Source: Bermanella sp047628755 (GTDB taxonomy: Bacteria > Pseudomonadota > Gammaproteobacteria > Pseudomonadales > Oceanobacteraceae). Taken from it: a stretch of DNA of 64,000 nucleotides. The notes beneath the pieces were generated by a model that did no database searches, was not told the DNA's origin, and saw nothing but the letters and a program-made list of their open reading frames with translations. This document shows, one piece after another, positions 34,711 to 43,977 of this stretch (the stretch's first letter is position 1; each line of letters begins with the position of its first letter). Position numbers and translations under genes: made by a program. Where the stretch lies: positions 1 to 64,000 of the forward strand of contig JBLHVV010000001.1 of assembly GCA_047628755.1 (NCBI GenBank). Reading direction: 5' to 3'.

Positions 34711-35508
34711 GTGAAAAATTTATTTGATGTAGCGGGAAAAATAGCCGTAATTACAGGTGGCTCTCGCGGAATTGGCGCCATGATGGCTCAGGGTCTAATC
34801 GAAAACGGTGCCAAGGTATATATTACTGCCCGCAAAGAACTTGAGCTGCAAGCGGCGCAGGAAGCACTTGGGAAACTAGGCGAATGCGTTGCTATTCGTT
34901 CTGATTTATCAAGTAATGAAGGCGTCATTGCTTTTGCTGACGAAATAAAAAAACGGGAAGAAAAAATAGACATACTCATTAATAATGCAGGAGCATCTTG
35001 GGGTGCGCCCTTTGAAGAATTTACTGAATCAGCTTGGGATAAAGTAATGGACTTAAACGTAAAGTCATTATTCTTTTTAACCCAGCAGCTCGCTCCCGTA
35101 TTAAAAAATGCCGCCACTTACGAAAACCCTGCCCGTGTTATTAATATAGCATCGGTAAATGGGTTAACTCATCCTGGTATGCAAACGTATTCTTACACAT
35201 CGAGTAAAGCGGCCGTTATCCACTTAACTAAACATCTAGCGGTAGACCTAGCGCCAAGTAACATTAATGTAAATGCAATTGCACCAGGTTTTTTCCCAAG
35301 TAATATGACCGCATTTTTAGCTAACGATGAAGCGATAAGTGCCAAGCTAACGGGCAATCTTCCCCGTGGTCGTATGGGCGATGCAAAAGATGCCGCCGGA
35401 GCCGCTATTTATTTATCATCGCGCGCCACCGCTTGGATGACGGGTAATACATTGGTATTAGATGGTGGGCAAGTGGCGGCTGCAGGGTCAAGCGACGTTC
35501 CACACTAG
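34711..35508 (+). CDS. Short-chain dehydrogenase/reductase, RhlG-like
   Basis: The 265-residue oxidoreductase uses NAD(P)H. I choose the GTG at 34711 with TAGAG upstream; a TTG two codons earlier is an alternative. It has the Rossmann TGGSRGIG (15-22), the NNAGAS motif, the catalytic serine in INIASVNG and the YxxxK in YTSSK. The whole pattern resembles Pseudomonas RhlG, a beta-ketoacyl reductase-like SDR linked to hydroxyacyl metabolism. Its substrate is not established. It follows the yghU gene by 68 bp on the same strand. Confidence 0.85.
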   Translation: MKNLFDVAGKIAVITGGSRGIGAMMAQGLIENGAKVYITARKELELQAAQEALGKLGECVAIRSDLSSNEGVIAFADEIKKREEKIDILINNAGASWGAPFEEFTESAWDKVMDLNVKSLFFLTQQLAPVLKNAATYENPARVINIASVNGLTHPGMQTYSYTSSKAAVIHLTKHLAVDLAPSNINVNAIAPGFFPSNMTAFLANDEAISAKLTGNLPRGRMGDAKDAAGAAIYLSSRATAWMTGNTLVLDGGQVAAAGSSDVPH

Positions 35509-35538
35509 AATTTGTCATGCAATATCGAACACCTTATA

Positions 35539-35585
35539 GCAGGTACATCTCATTTACTTGGGTTATAATACCTGCATATTCTCGA
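35539..35585. promoter_or_regulatory. -10 element and inverted repeat before the GT9 gene
   Basis: TATAAT (35574-35579) ends 13 bp before the GT9 start codon, with no clear -35. A 7-bp inverted repeat GCAGGTA (35539-35545) and TACCTGC (35579-35585) flanks it. The arms could be a regulator pair or an RNA hairpin; the transcription start would make the leader very short. Confidence 0.3.
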
Positions 35586-35592
35586 TTAACGT

Positions 35593-36672
35593 ATGGCAGA
35601 CATGTCTTTACAATCAATATCTAACCCAGCAACAGATACTCCTAAGCACATTGCCTTTTTCCGCATGTCAGCACTTGGCGATGTGGTGCTGGCCATTCCT
35701 ATGGTTCGTGCATTGCAACACGCTTGGCCTAATTGCCGCATTACTTGGATCACAAGCTCGGCGGTTTTCCCTTTGTTAGAAGGGCTTGAAGGCATCGAGT
35801 TTTTAGTGATTAAAAAGCCGCAAAAGATAAAAGATTATTTGGAATTGCGTAAGCTGTTCAAACAATATGAATTCGATATTTTAATTGCAGCTCAGGCCAG
35901 TTTTAGAACCAATCTTATTTACCCGCATATTAATGCCAAACGAAAAATTGGTTTTGATAATGGCCGCGCCAAAGACCTACATTCATTTTTTGTCAAAGAA
36001 CAGATTCCATCTGCCGACCAACATCTTGCTGAAGGTTTTATGGGGTTCGCTCGGTATTTGGGTGTAGATATACCAACTGATGCCGCAGACTTTGACTGGC
36101 AGCTATACGTTAGTCCACAGGATAAGTCGTGGGCTAAAAGCCAACAAAAAATAATCAGCAGTAAATACGTAGCCATTAACGCAGCAGCCAGTAAGGCCGA
36201 GCGCACGTGGAAGGCCGAGCATTACGCTCAGCTGATCGATCAAGCATCTGCAAAGTATGATGTAGAGTTTGTATTAACGGGTGGCCCTGCGGCCAACGAA
36301 ATTGCATTGGCAGAGGAAATTCAAGCTTTAGCCAAAACCCCAATCGATAACTTAGTGGGCAAGACTAAACACAAACAAATAGCCGCCTTGTTAGGTGAAG
36401 TAGATTGCCTAATTGCGCCTGACACAGGTCCAGCTCATATAGCGGTTGCTATGAATACGCCTGTGATTGGATTGTATGCGGTGGCCCGATCAGGGCTATC
36501 TGGTCCTTATCAAAACCCAGATTACACCGTTGATAAATACCCTCAGGCGGTAGAGAAGTATTTAGGCAAGACGCTCAAATATGCTGGCTGGCATGAGCGT
36601 GTTCATCACGCTGATGCAATGGACTTAATAACTGTTGAGGATGTTCTGGAGCAATTAGATCGGATTTTATAG
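35593..36672 (+). CDS. Glycosyltransferase family 9 protein, heptosyltransferase-like
   Basis: The 359-residue protein is a GT-B fold enzyme of the ADP-heptose:LPS heptosyltransferase family. Marks are FFRMSALGDVVLAIPMVRAL (23-42), VAINAAASKAERTWKAEHYA and the nucleotide-sugar segment PDTGPAHIAVAMNTPVIGLY. It probably adds a sugar to lipopolysaccharide core on the cytosolic face of the inner membrane. It is not next to other LPS genes here, so which heptosyltransferase (WaaC, WaaF or WaaQ type) it is cannot be decided. No good ribosome binding site is visible. Confidence 0.8.
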   Translation: MADMSLQSISNPATDTPKHIAFFRMSALGDVVLAIPMVRALQHAWPNCRITWITSSAVFPLLEGLEGIEFLVIKKPQKIKDYLELRKLFKQYEFDILIAAQASFRTNLIYPHINAKRKIGFDNGRAKDLHSFFVKEQIPSADQHLAEGFMGFARYLGVDIPTDAADFDWQLYVSPQDKSWAKSQQKIISSKYVAINAAASKAERTWKAEHYAQLIDQASAKYDVEFVLTGGPAANEIALAEEIQALAKTPIDNLVGKTKHKQIAALLGEVDCLIAPDTGPAHIAVAMNTPVIGLYAVARSGLSGPYQNPDYTVDKYPQAVEKYLGKTLKYAGWHERVHHADAMDLITVEDVLEQLDRIL

Positions 36673-36709
36673 AAAGCTGGTATCGCGGTGAGTTACCGGC
36701 TCCTACTAA

Positions 36710-36994
36710 CTAGTGTTTTGTATTATCAGCAGGCATCACTTCAAAGATCTTAATGGCCTGTTCATCTTCGTCTCTAATAACTTTGCCTTCAGGTGTTACG
36801 CGCGTAGTGATCTCCGTGGCTAGGGACATATCAGCCGCCATTTCCTCTTCACTTTTCATTATGTCAATGTAATCACATACAACGCATTCACGAGTTTCAC
36901 GACCTTCGTCGTTTTTGTACATAACCATTTTATCCATTTCTGAACATTTTGGGCACACAGCACCTGCAATAAAGCGTTTGTTAGATTTAAACAT
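36710..36994 (-). CDS. YheV-family zinc-ribbon protein
   Basis: The 94-residue protein starts at ATG 36994 (MFKSNKRFIAGA); the open frame upstream has no support. It has CPKC (14-17) and CVVC (37-40), a treble-clef-like zinc ribbon, and the KRFIAGAVCP opening seen in E. coli YheV. Function is unknown; DNA/RNA or protein contact is likely. It lies 99 bp after oligopeptidase A on the same strand, an arrangement also found in Pseudomonas as I recall it, and may share its transcript. Confidence 0.8.
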   Translation of the reverse strand: MFKSNKRFIAGAVCPKCSEMDKMVMYKNDEGRETRECVVCDYIDIMKSEEEMAADMSLATEITTRVTPEGKVIRDEDEQAIKIFEVMPADNTKH

Positions 36995-37093
36995 TGGGTG
37001 TCTCTTAGGGGTGGCTATACATGTAATTATACAGACTTTAACAGGTATATTATATCTGCAGGAGTCGAGCTTGCTGTACTCCTGCATTTGACC

Positions 37094-39145
37094 TTATTTA
37101 ATGCCGCAATGCCTTAACAATGCGTCAACCTTGGGCTCTCGCCCACGGAAGTTCTTAAACAATTCCGCCGCATCCAGTTCACCACCGCGACTGAGTATTT
37201 CATTAAAAAAAGACTGGCCTGTTTCTTTATTGAATATGCCTTCTTCTTCAAAGCGGCTAAATGCATCGGCACTTAGCACTTCAGCCCACTTGTAGCTGTA
37301 ATAACCTGCACTGTATCCACCGGCAAATATGTGACTAAAGCTGTGCTGAAAGCGATTAAATTCAGGAACTGGAATGACAGATATGGTATCGCGTATATCG
37401 TTTAACACCTTTTGAACAGGCACAGGCGCGTCTGGTTTGTAGTTCAAATGCATTTTAAAATCGAATAATGAAAATTCTAACTGACGGATCATCATGATGG
37501 CAGTTTGAAAGTTCTTGGCCGCTAACATTTTATCCAAAAGATCTTTTGGCAAAGGCTCACCGGTGTCCACGTGACCACTTATAAAGGCCAGTGCTTCAGG
37601 TTCCCAGCACCAGTTTTCTAAAAACTGACTTGGTAATTCCACTGCATCCCAAGCTACACCATTAATACCGCTAACCGCTGCAGTATTTACCTTGGTTAGC
37701 ATATGGTGAATACCATGACCAAATTCATGGAACAAGGTAGTGAGTTCGTTATGATTTAATAATGCAGGCTTATCGCCTACAGGCGGAGTAAAGTTGCATA
37801 CCAAGTAAGCCACGGGTACTTGGGCTTCGCCATTGGCTTTGGTGCGACGAACTCGACATTCGTCCATCCATGCGCCACCGCGTTTCTTAGCCCGTGCGTA
37901 TAAGTCTAAATAAAACTGTGCGACTAAGTGGCCATCTTTTTTAATGCTAAACAGTTTTGCATCGTCATGATATACATCGCCGTTTTGCACAGAAGCTTCG
38001 GTATTTTCTTCAATGGTCACATCAAATAAGCGATTGGCCACTTCAAACAACCCCGACAATGCCTTGGGTGCTGGAAAATAGGGTTTGATTTCTTCTTGGC
38101 TTACGCTGTAACGATCTTGTTTAAGCTTTTCACCAAAGTAGGTGACATCCCAAGCATTCATTTGGGTTTTGCCAGCACTCTCTTTAGCGAAAGTCTCTAA
38201 TTCTAAAAATTCTTGCTGAGCCTGTGATCGAGATTTTTCTGCTAGATCTTCTAAAAATCCCACTACTTGCTCTGGACTGTCAGCCATTTTAGTGGCCAAA
38301 GAATAATGGGCAAAGCTCTCAAAGCCTAAAAGGTTGGCCAATTCATGGCGTAACTTTAATATCTCAGCCATATTGTCACTGTTATCGAACTCACCGGCTT
38401 GTGGGCCTTGGTCTGAGGCACGAGTAGCGAAGGCCGTGTACATTTCTTTGCGCAGACTTTCGTCATCGCAGTACATCATCACAGGCAGATAGCATGGGAA
38501 ATCTAAGGTGAGCAGGTAACCTTCTTTATTATTTTCTTTGGCTACTTGCTGAAAACCTTCAAGTGCCGAATCAGGAATGCCTTTAAGGGCGGCTTTATCT
38601 GTAATTAGCTTTTGCCATTTACTGGTGGCGTCTAAAACATTTTCACCAAATTTACTGCTTAGCTCGCTCAGTCGAGATTTAATTTCTCCATAACGTTGTT
38701 TCTTCTCATCTGATAAATCTACCCCTGCCAGATGGAAATCGCGTAATCCGTTATCAATAGATTTTTGTTGAGCTAGGTCCAGTGTGGCAAATTCAGCGCT
38801 GTCTTTAATAGCCTGATAGGCCTGTTGAAGGCTTTTATTTTGTCCAAGTTCGGTGCTGTAAGCCGATAACTTAGGCAAGCAAGCGTTATAAGCATCGCGC
38901 AGCTCATCGCTATTACAAACACTGTTTAAATGGCTAACTGGGCTAAATGCTTTGCTTAGGGAATCGTCGTATTCTTCTAGCTTAGCTACTAAATTGCTCC
39001 AGCTAGGGTTTTGTTGTTGGCTCAATGCGGCAATGGCAGTTAAATTATTATCAAGGTGTTCAGTGATAGCCTTTTCAATGTCTTTAACATTAATATCGTT
39101 AAACTTTGGCAATGCTTGTGGATTGGACAATGTAGCGGATGGCAT
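37094..39145 (-). CDS. prlC: Oligopeptidase A
   Basis: PrlC is a cytosolic zinc metallopeptidase of family M3 that degrades signal-peptide fragments and other short peptides. The 683-residue protein has the active-site HEFGHGIHH (HExxH at 473-477) with the downstream glutamate region, and matches the family from end to end. It is divergent from the gamma carbonic anhydrase gene and upstream of the yheV-like gene. Confidence 0.95.
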   Translation of the reverse strand: MPSATLSNPQALPKFNDINVKDIEKAITEHLDNNLTAIAALSQQQNPSWSNLVAKLEEYDDSLSKAFSPVSHLNSVCNSDELRDAYNACLPKLSAYSTELGQNKSLQQAYQAIKDSAEFATLDLAQQKSIDNGLRDFHLAGVDLSDEKKQRYGEIKSRLSELSSKFGENVLDATSKWQKLITDKAALKGIPDSALEGFQQVAKENNKEGYLLTLDFPCYLPVMMYCDDESLRKEMYTAFATRASDQGPQAGEFDNSDNMAEILKLRHELANLLGFESFAHYSLATKMADSPEQVVGFLEDLAEKSRSQAQQEFLELETFAKESAGKTQMNAWDVTYFGEKLKQDRYSVSQEEIKPYFPAPKALSGLFEVANRLFDVTIEENTEASVQNGDVYHDDAKLFSIKKDGHLVAQFYLDLYARAKKRGGAWMDECRVRRTKANGEAQVPVAYLVCNFTPPVGDKPALLNHNELTTLFHEFGHGIHHMLTKVNTAAVSGINGVAWDAVELPSQFLENWCWEPEALAFISGHVDTGEPLPKDLLDKMLAAKNFQTAIMMIRQLEFSLFDFKMHLNYKPDAPVPVQKVLNDIRDTISVIPVPEFNRFQHSFSHIFAGGYSAGYYSYKWAEVLSADAFSRFEEEGIFNKETGQSFFNEILSRGGELDAAELFKNFRGREPKVDALLRHCGIK

Positions 39146-39245
39146 AGCTAAACCTAGAGAAAATTAGATAGAAGTTATAAGGTTGGGGCAAAGTTTACGC
39201 TTTCAAGCATCATTTAAAAGTAGTTATATAATAGTAGAGGGAAAC

Positions 39246-39788
39246 ATGGCCAATTCTGTTCGATCTTTTAAGGGCATGACACCGAAATTAGGCGACAAAG
39301 TATTTGTGGACCCCATGGCCACTGTAATTGGTGATGTGATCTTGGGTGATGACTGTTCAGTTTGGCCTAATACCGTTATTCGAGGAGACATGCACAAAAT
39401 AACCATAGGCAATCGCTGCAGCTTACAAGATGGCTCAATTTTACATATTACCCACGCTAGCGATTTTAACCCAGGGGGCTATCCGTTGACCCTGGGCGAC
39501 GAAGTAACGGTAGGGCATATGGTAATGCTGCATGGTTGCACGATTGGTTCGCGAGTCTTGATCGGCATGCAATCAATGGTCATGGATGGTGCCGTTATTG
39601 AGGACAATGTGGTGCTGGGAGCCGGGTCGTTAGTGCCACCGGGTAAAGTATTAGAAAGTGGCTATATGTATGTGGGTCGCCCAGCTAAGCAAGTCAGGCC
39701 ATTAAGTGAAAAAGAATTACGTTTTTTCTCTTACTCAGCTGGTAATTATGTAAAATTGAAGGATCAGTATATTAATGAAGCCTATTAA
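39246..39788 (+). CDS. Gamma carbonic anhydrase-family protein, YrdA-like
   Basis: The 180-residue protein starts at ATG 39246, with GAGGG upstream; the frame from 39183 has no support. It is a left-handed beta-helix with hexapeptide repeats. The putative metal ligands are H67 or H70 (ILHITH), H91 and H96 (VGHMVMLHGC), and R47-D49 sit at the conserved trimer interface. Many YrdA-type proteins show little carbonic anhydrase activity, so the call is family level. It is divergent from prlC. Confidence 0.85.
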   Translation: MANSVRSFKGMTPKLGDKVFVDPMATVIGDVILGDDCSVWPNTVIRGDMHKITIGNRCSLQDGSILHITHASDFNPGGYPLTLGDEVTVGHMVMLHGCTIGSRVLIGMQSMVMDGAVIEDNVVLGAGSLVPPGKVLESGYMYVGRPAKQVRPLSEKELRFFSYSAGNYVKLKDQYINEAY

Positions 39789-39906
39789 TTAAGCTGTACT
39801 AATCAAGGTAAAAAATTACGTTTACACCAGATAGACTAATAGTAATCTTCGGCTGTTTTGTTAAAATTAACATTTAATCAAGCCAAAACGAGTTCAAGGA
39901 TGAGCC

Positions 39907-40752
39907 ATGTCAAATACTCTTATATTTATAATACTGCTAATCAGTTTGTTAATACCAAATTGGTTATATGCTAAGGAAGTTGTACCTAGTCTAGCCCTTG
40001 CCAAACACTTTAAAAATGATATGCAATCCCCCTCTTATTGGGTCAGTGAAAAGTTAGATGGCATTCGTTGTTATTGGGACGGAATATCTTTAGTAACACG
40101 TAATGGAAATAAAATTAATCCGCCCCTATGGTTTACTCAATCATTTCCGACTACAGAAATGGATGGTGAGCTTTGGATAGGACGTGGCAGTTTTCAATTA
40201 TTAACAAAGATCGCTTTAGATGATAAGCCTAACGTCAAGCTATGGGAGGATGTATCTTACCAAGTATTTGATTTACCCAGTTCAAAATATCCCTTCGAGT
40301 TACGTCAGAAGCAACTTAAGGCCATTGTTGATAAAGCCAATATTCCTCATTTAAAACATGTACGGCAAGAAAAAATAACAGGTCTTGATCGTATACAGTT
40401 ACATCTTAAAAAGTTGGTGAATCAAGGCGCAGAAGGAATTATGCTGCGCACACCAGGTAGTCCATATGTGGCTGGTAGATCAAAACACTTATTAAAAATG
40501 AAATTGCGTCAAGATGCAGAGGCAAGAGTAATAGCCTATCAAACTGGCCGTGGTAAATATGAGAATATGATGGGTGCTATTTGGGTGGAAATGGAAGACG
40601 GCACATTATTTAAAATTGGCACAGGGTTTAGCGATGAAGACCGTAAAGAGCCACCTATTATAGGGGCTGATATTACTTTTTCGTACCAAGGATTAACTGA
40701 TAGAGGTTTACCAAGATTTGCCAGTTTTGAACGAGAAAAAGTTAAAGAGTAA
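39907..40752 (+). CDS. Periplasmic ATP-dependent DNA ligase, Lig E type
   Basis: Lig E is a minimal ATP-dependent DNA ligase, distinct from the NAD-dependent replicative LigA. The 281-residue protein has an N-terminal signal sequence (about 1-22, ending WLYA), so it should work outside the cytosol. Catalytic motifs: KLDG (49-52, adenylated K49), E in MDGELWIG, EGIMLR and LLKMKLR, then a small OB-fold end. No helper gene sits beside it. Proposed roles are repair or joining of incoming DNA during uptake, but these rest on other species. A strong terminator follows. Confidence 0.85.
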   Translation: MSNTLIFIILLISLLIPNWLYAKEVVPSLALAKHFKNDMQSPSYWVSEKLDGIRCYWDGISLVTRNGNKINPPLWFTQSFPTTEMDGELWIGRGSFQLLTKIALDDKPNVKLWEDVSYQVFDLPSSKYPFELRQKQLKAIVDKANIPHLKHVRQEKITGLDRIQLHLKKLVNQGAEGIMLRTPGSPYVAGRSKHLLKMKLRQDAEARVIAYQTGRGKYENMMGAIWVEMEDGTLFKIGTGFSDEDRKEPPIIGADITFSYQGLTDRGLPRFASFEREKVKE

Positions 40753-40770
40753 TTTTTTTAGTTTTAATAG

Positions 40771-40803
40771 AAAACCGCTCAATTAAATATTGAGCGGTTT
40801 TTT
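40771..40803. terminator. Bidirectional terminator after the Lig E gene
   Basis: AAAACCGCTCAAT (40771-40783) pairs with ATTGAGCGGTTTTTT (from 40789), with T-runs suitable in both directions. It lies between the ligase gene and the convergent orphan gene. Confidence 0.9.
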
Positions 40804-40815
40804 ATGGCTTAAAAA

Positions 40816-41454
40816 TCAACTAAAAGCCCATTCAATGCCACTGGCATTTCCCATACAAGGCCATTGTTGTAAAATTGAAGTTAGATTACCTTTTTCAGAT
40901 GCAACATAGTCTTTGAATTTTCTGCTGTCATAACTTTTCTCTGCGGGCATCATTTTATCAACCGTGCGTTGCACAAGGGCGTCTAATTTATTTGCCAGTT
41001 CTTCACCCACTAATTGATGTGCTACTACGTTTGCTAGCGTCATATCCCAAGGTATTAAAGGCATTCCCACTCGAGCAATATAACGGTCATTTACTTCTTC
41101 GAATAATCGATGTGCCAAGTAGGCTTCGTCCATTAATGCCATTAATCCCAAATGGTCATCGGGTAACGTTGGGGGCTTGGTAAAATAGTCTTCAGCTACT
41201 TTTAAAAAAGGAAAAACATGATTTTCAATACCGGCGTTTTCAGAAGCTTGTTTTAAAGACTCTAAAAAATCTGGTACATGATGGATGTATTCCATAGCAA
41301 ACTTATTTAAGGATTCTAGTTCTTTATCTTTTTCTATTTTTAATCGATTAGGCAAATCTTCAACACGAAGTTTTAAGTGACGTTGCAAGCAGTGTGCTTT
41401 TTCTTCGTGATAAAATGCCTGACTTATGATGGAGCGTAATGTGCTGACCCGCAT
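40816..41454 (-). CDS. Conserved-looking hypothetical protein
   Basis: I do not recognise this family. The 212-residue protein starts at ATG 41454 with a strong AAGGAG six bases upstream; a longer open frame to 41511 is unlikely. It has no signal peptide or membrane segment, is rich in charged residues, and is probably all-helical. A stretch near residues 16-27 has HEEKAH-CLQRH, with several His and Glu, which could bind metal, but no known motif is met. A 293-bp gap before it holds no gene. Confidence 0.65.
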   Translation of the reverse strand: MRVSTLRSIISQAFYHEEKAHCLQRHLKLRVEDLPNRLKIEKDKELESLNKFAMEYIHHVPDFLESLKQASENAGIENHVFPFLKVAEDYFTKPPTLPDDHLGLMALMDEAYLAHRLFEEVNDRYIARVGMPLIPWDMTLANVVAHQLVGEELANKLDALVQRTVDKMMPAEKSYDSRKFKDYVASEKGNLTSILQQWPCMGNASGIEWAFS

Positions 41455-41747
41455 GTGTATCTCCTTGAATGCTGTATTGGTTACTATGCTATTAGTGGTA
41501 GGGCCAATCACATCATATTTTATAGTTATTATTTTTTTGACTTTTTTATTTTTATAAGCTATTCCGGCATCTAAAGTACGGAATTCAGCGGATTTCTACA
41601 ACACAATCCTGCTCTTTCTTTAGAAGATAAATCCATAAGAGGCTGCCTTTAATTCTTTTTAATTGTTAGTAATAGGCAATGCATTTAATAGTAGACTAGC
41701 GACCGGTCTTTGCCAGTTTTTATGGGCGAATTAATGTGTAATGGGCA

Positions 41748-43064
41748 TTAGTTGGCATATTTGATCATCTGTGATGGCAATTGGTACAGTAACCAAATTG
41801 CACGTGCTGTGAGAAAACCATACATAGCCAACCAGAGTCCGTGGTATTCCCAAAAGGAGAAGAGGTAAACCATTGGTAAAAATATAAGAATTAGAGAAAA
41901 TATCACACTGTTTTTCATTTCATTGGCACACGCCATTCCAATATAAATCCCATCTAACCAATAACTGGCAAACCCTGCTAACGGTAAAAAAATTAGCCAA
42001 AGAGAGAGCGTATTTAAAAGTGTTATTACATCTTGCTGACTTGTTAATAGCGCAAATATACTGTCGTAAGTAACGGCCAATATCAGTGTGAATATAATCG
42101 CCGCAATCAGTGACCATAAACCCGATGCTGTAATGATCGGTTTTAGTCGCTTGTATTGCTTGTCAGCAATGGACTGGCCCACCATAGATTCACTTGCAGC
42201 AGCAAAACCATCTAAGGCATTGCTCATGAACATTAATAAGTTAATAAGTATGGCGTTGGCACTTAACAGTACGGGGCTATGTTGTGCTCCTTGTGCCATG
42301 AAAAATGCAAATGCAAATAACAGTAAAAATGTTCGAATAAAAAGTTGGAAATTAAGGTTAATAAATTGTTTAAATCTCTGGCGCATATTAGGCCAGGCCT
42401 TTGACTGAAAAATAGATTGTTTGATCGTGTTTTTAATAAAAAACAAACCTAGGGCAATTTGAAACAACTCTGCCAGATTACTGCCCCAAGCAACGCCTGC
42501 ACTAAACCCATTTAATTTATATACAAATATATAATTGAGTAATGCGTTTAATAGGTTGGTACTCACTAATAATACTAGGTTAATACGAGTCAAACCTTTA
42601 CCAATAAAATATCCAATCACCACATAGTTTAATAATGTAACGGGGGCAAAATAAAATCGGATATTAAGATACTCTATGGCCAAAGAACTAATTTCAGGTG
42701 TGGCGCCAATTAATCCCACCATCAGTTCAATCAGCCATGGCCCAATCATAATTAACAGGCATCCAATAACAGTGGCAAATAGTAACGCGCTTTGTAAAAT
42801 ACCACTCACTTCCACGGCTTGATTGTAGTGACTAGCAATTAAAGCGGTGGTGCCCATGCGTAAAAAAGAAAAGCTCCACATGACCATAACTAATAAGCTA
42901 CTGGCCATGGCGACCGCCGCTAAGTATCGACTATCGGGTAAGTGTCCTAAAATAGCGGTATCTACCAAGCCTAAAAGCGGCACAGATATATTTGATAACA
43001 TGACAGGTAACGCCAGAGCCCATAAAGTGGCATGTATTGATTGTGTTTTTACGGAGGATTGCAC
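41748..43064 (-). CDS. MATE-family multidrug exporter, DinF-like
   Basis: MATE proteins export drugs or metabolites in exchange for Na+ or H+. The 438-residue protein has about twelve hydrophobic segments and the MatE opening LWALALPVMLSNISVPLLGLVDTAI, which is split here as LWALALPVMLSN and VDTAILGHL. It most resembles the DinF branch. It starts at a GTG (43064) with no strong ribosome site. The SCO1 gene starts 55 bp away on the other strand, so the two promoters must be very close or overlap. Confidence 0.87.
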   Translation of the reverse strand: MQSSVKTQSIHATLWALALPVMLSNISVPLLGLVDTAILGHLPDSRYLAAVAMASSLLVMVMWSFSFLRMGTTALIASHYNQAVEVSGILQSALLFATVIGCLLIMIGPWLIELMVGLIGATPEISSLAIEYLNIRFYFAPVTLLNYVVIGYFIGKGLTRINLVLLVSTNLLNALLNYIFVYKLNGFSAGVAWGSNLAELFQIALGLFFIKNTIKQSIFQSKAWPNMRQRFKQFINLNFQLFIRTFLLLFAFAFFMAQGAQHSPVLLSANAILINLLMFMSNALDGFAAASESMVGQSIADKQYKRLKPIITASGLWSLIAAIIFTLILAVTYDSIFALLTSQQDVITLLNTLSLWLIFLPLAGFASYWLDGIYIGMACANEMKNSVIFSLILIFLPMVYLFSFWEYHGLWLAMYGFLTARAIWLLYQLPSQMIKYAN

Positions 43065-43119
43065 AGAATGGTGCCCAGTAGGATTAAATAAATGTTCAGT
43101 ATTTATGAAAGGTTTGATT

Positions 43120-43683
43120 ATGCGTCAGTTATTGAAAATTGTCTTTGGAATATTAGTTTCGTTAGCCGTTATTTCGTGCACAACAGAGATGCCAGAGAGC
43201 TATCAGCCGTTACCTAAAAGCGTTCAGATAACACCTTTCTCTTTATACGATCAAGATGGAGAAACCATTACAGTAGACACTTTTAAGGGTCATTGGAGCT
43301 TGGCATTTTTTGGTTATACCTATTGCCCTGATGTTTGTCCAACGACCTTGGCTGAAATTAATCAGGCGGCAAAACAGATTACTAAAGAAGACTTACAAGT
43401 AGTCTTGATATCTGTAGACCCAGAACGTGATACACCAAAACAGCTTAAAAGTTACATTGAATATTTTAATCCAAAGTTTCAGGCTTGGAGTGGCGAAAAA
43501 TCACAATTAGAAGCCATCGGTAGGCAGTTACATATATTCTTTCAAAAGAGTGGCGAAGGAGAATACTATTTAATGGACCATAGTTCACAGGTGGTTCTAA
43601 TTAATCCACAGGGGGAGTATCAAGGCTACTTTACATCCCCGCTAAATCCAGCTGAAATGGCAGGATACATCAACTCTCTTTGA
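43120..43683 (+). CDS. SCO1/SenC-family lipoprotein, copper chaperone for oxidase assembly
   Basis: SCO proteins bind Cu and help load it into cytochrome c oxidase or act as periplasmic thiol redox proteins. The 187-residue form starts at ATG 43120 with AAAGG seven bases upstream; a longer frame overlapping the MATE gene is not supported. It has a lipobox VISC (C20), the CPDVCP metal/thiol motif (C69, C73) and the distal histidine H154 in MDHSSQV. All SCO copper ligands are present. It ends 3 bp from the convergent ferredoxin gene. Confidence 0.88.
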   Translation: MRQLLKIVFGILVSLAVISCTTEMPESYQPLPKSVQITPFSLYDQDGETITVDTFKGHWSLAFFGYTYCPDVCPTTLAEINQAAKQITKEDLQVVLISVDPERDTPKQLKSYIEYFNPKFQAWSGEKSQLEAIGRQLHIFFQKSGEGEYYLMDHSSQVVLINPQGEYQGYFTSPLNPAEMAGYINSL

Positions 43684-43686
43684 GGC

Positions 43687-43932
43687 CTAAGCCGTTAGCT
43701 TTTCATACTTGGCTTGCAGTTCCTGTGGAGTCTCTACATTGGCAGGGTCAAGTGGAATGCAATCTACAGGGCATACTACCTGACATTGTGGCTCGTCATA
43801 ATGTCCTACGCACTCGGTACATTTATTAGGGTCAATCTCGTAGATCTCTTTCCCTTCGTAAATGGCTTCGTTCGGACATTCTGGTTCACACACATCGCAG
43901 TTGATGCAGTCATCGGTAATAATTAATGCCAT
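43687..43932 (-). CDS. YfhL-type 2[4Fe-4S] ferredoxin
   Basis: The 81-residue protein carries two cysteine sets: C9, C12, C15, C19 and C38, C41, C50, C54 with an extra C58, the spacing of bacterial two-cluster ferredoxins with an insertion in the second motif. It is the family next to coaD in Pseudomonas (Fdx1, as I recall). It should move electrons at low potential; its partner is unknown. It is 45 bp downstream of coaD on the same strand. Confidence 0.9.
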   Translation of the reverse strand: MALIITDDCINCDVCEPECPNEAIYEGKEIYEIDPNKCTECVGHYDEPQCQVVCPVDCIPLDPANVETPQELQAKYEKLTA

Positions 43933-43977
43933 GATTTTGTGCCTTTATGATGCTCTTGATTCAGTATAACGGCCGAT

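Noticed and set aside
42847..43119. Upstream extension of the SCO1 frame
   Set aside because: It overlaps the MATE gene antisense, gives a non-lipoprotein start, and the ATG at 43120 has both a ribosome site and a lipobox.
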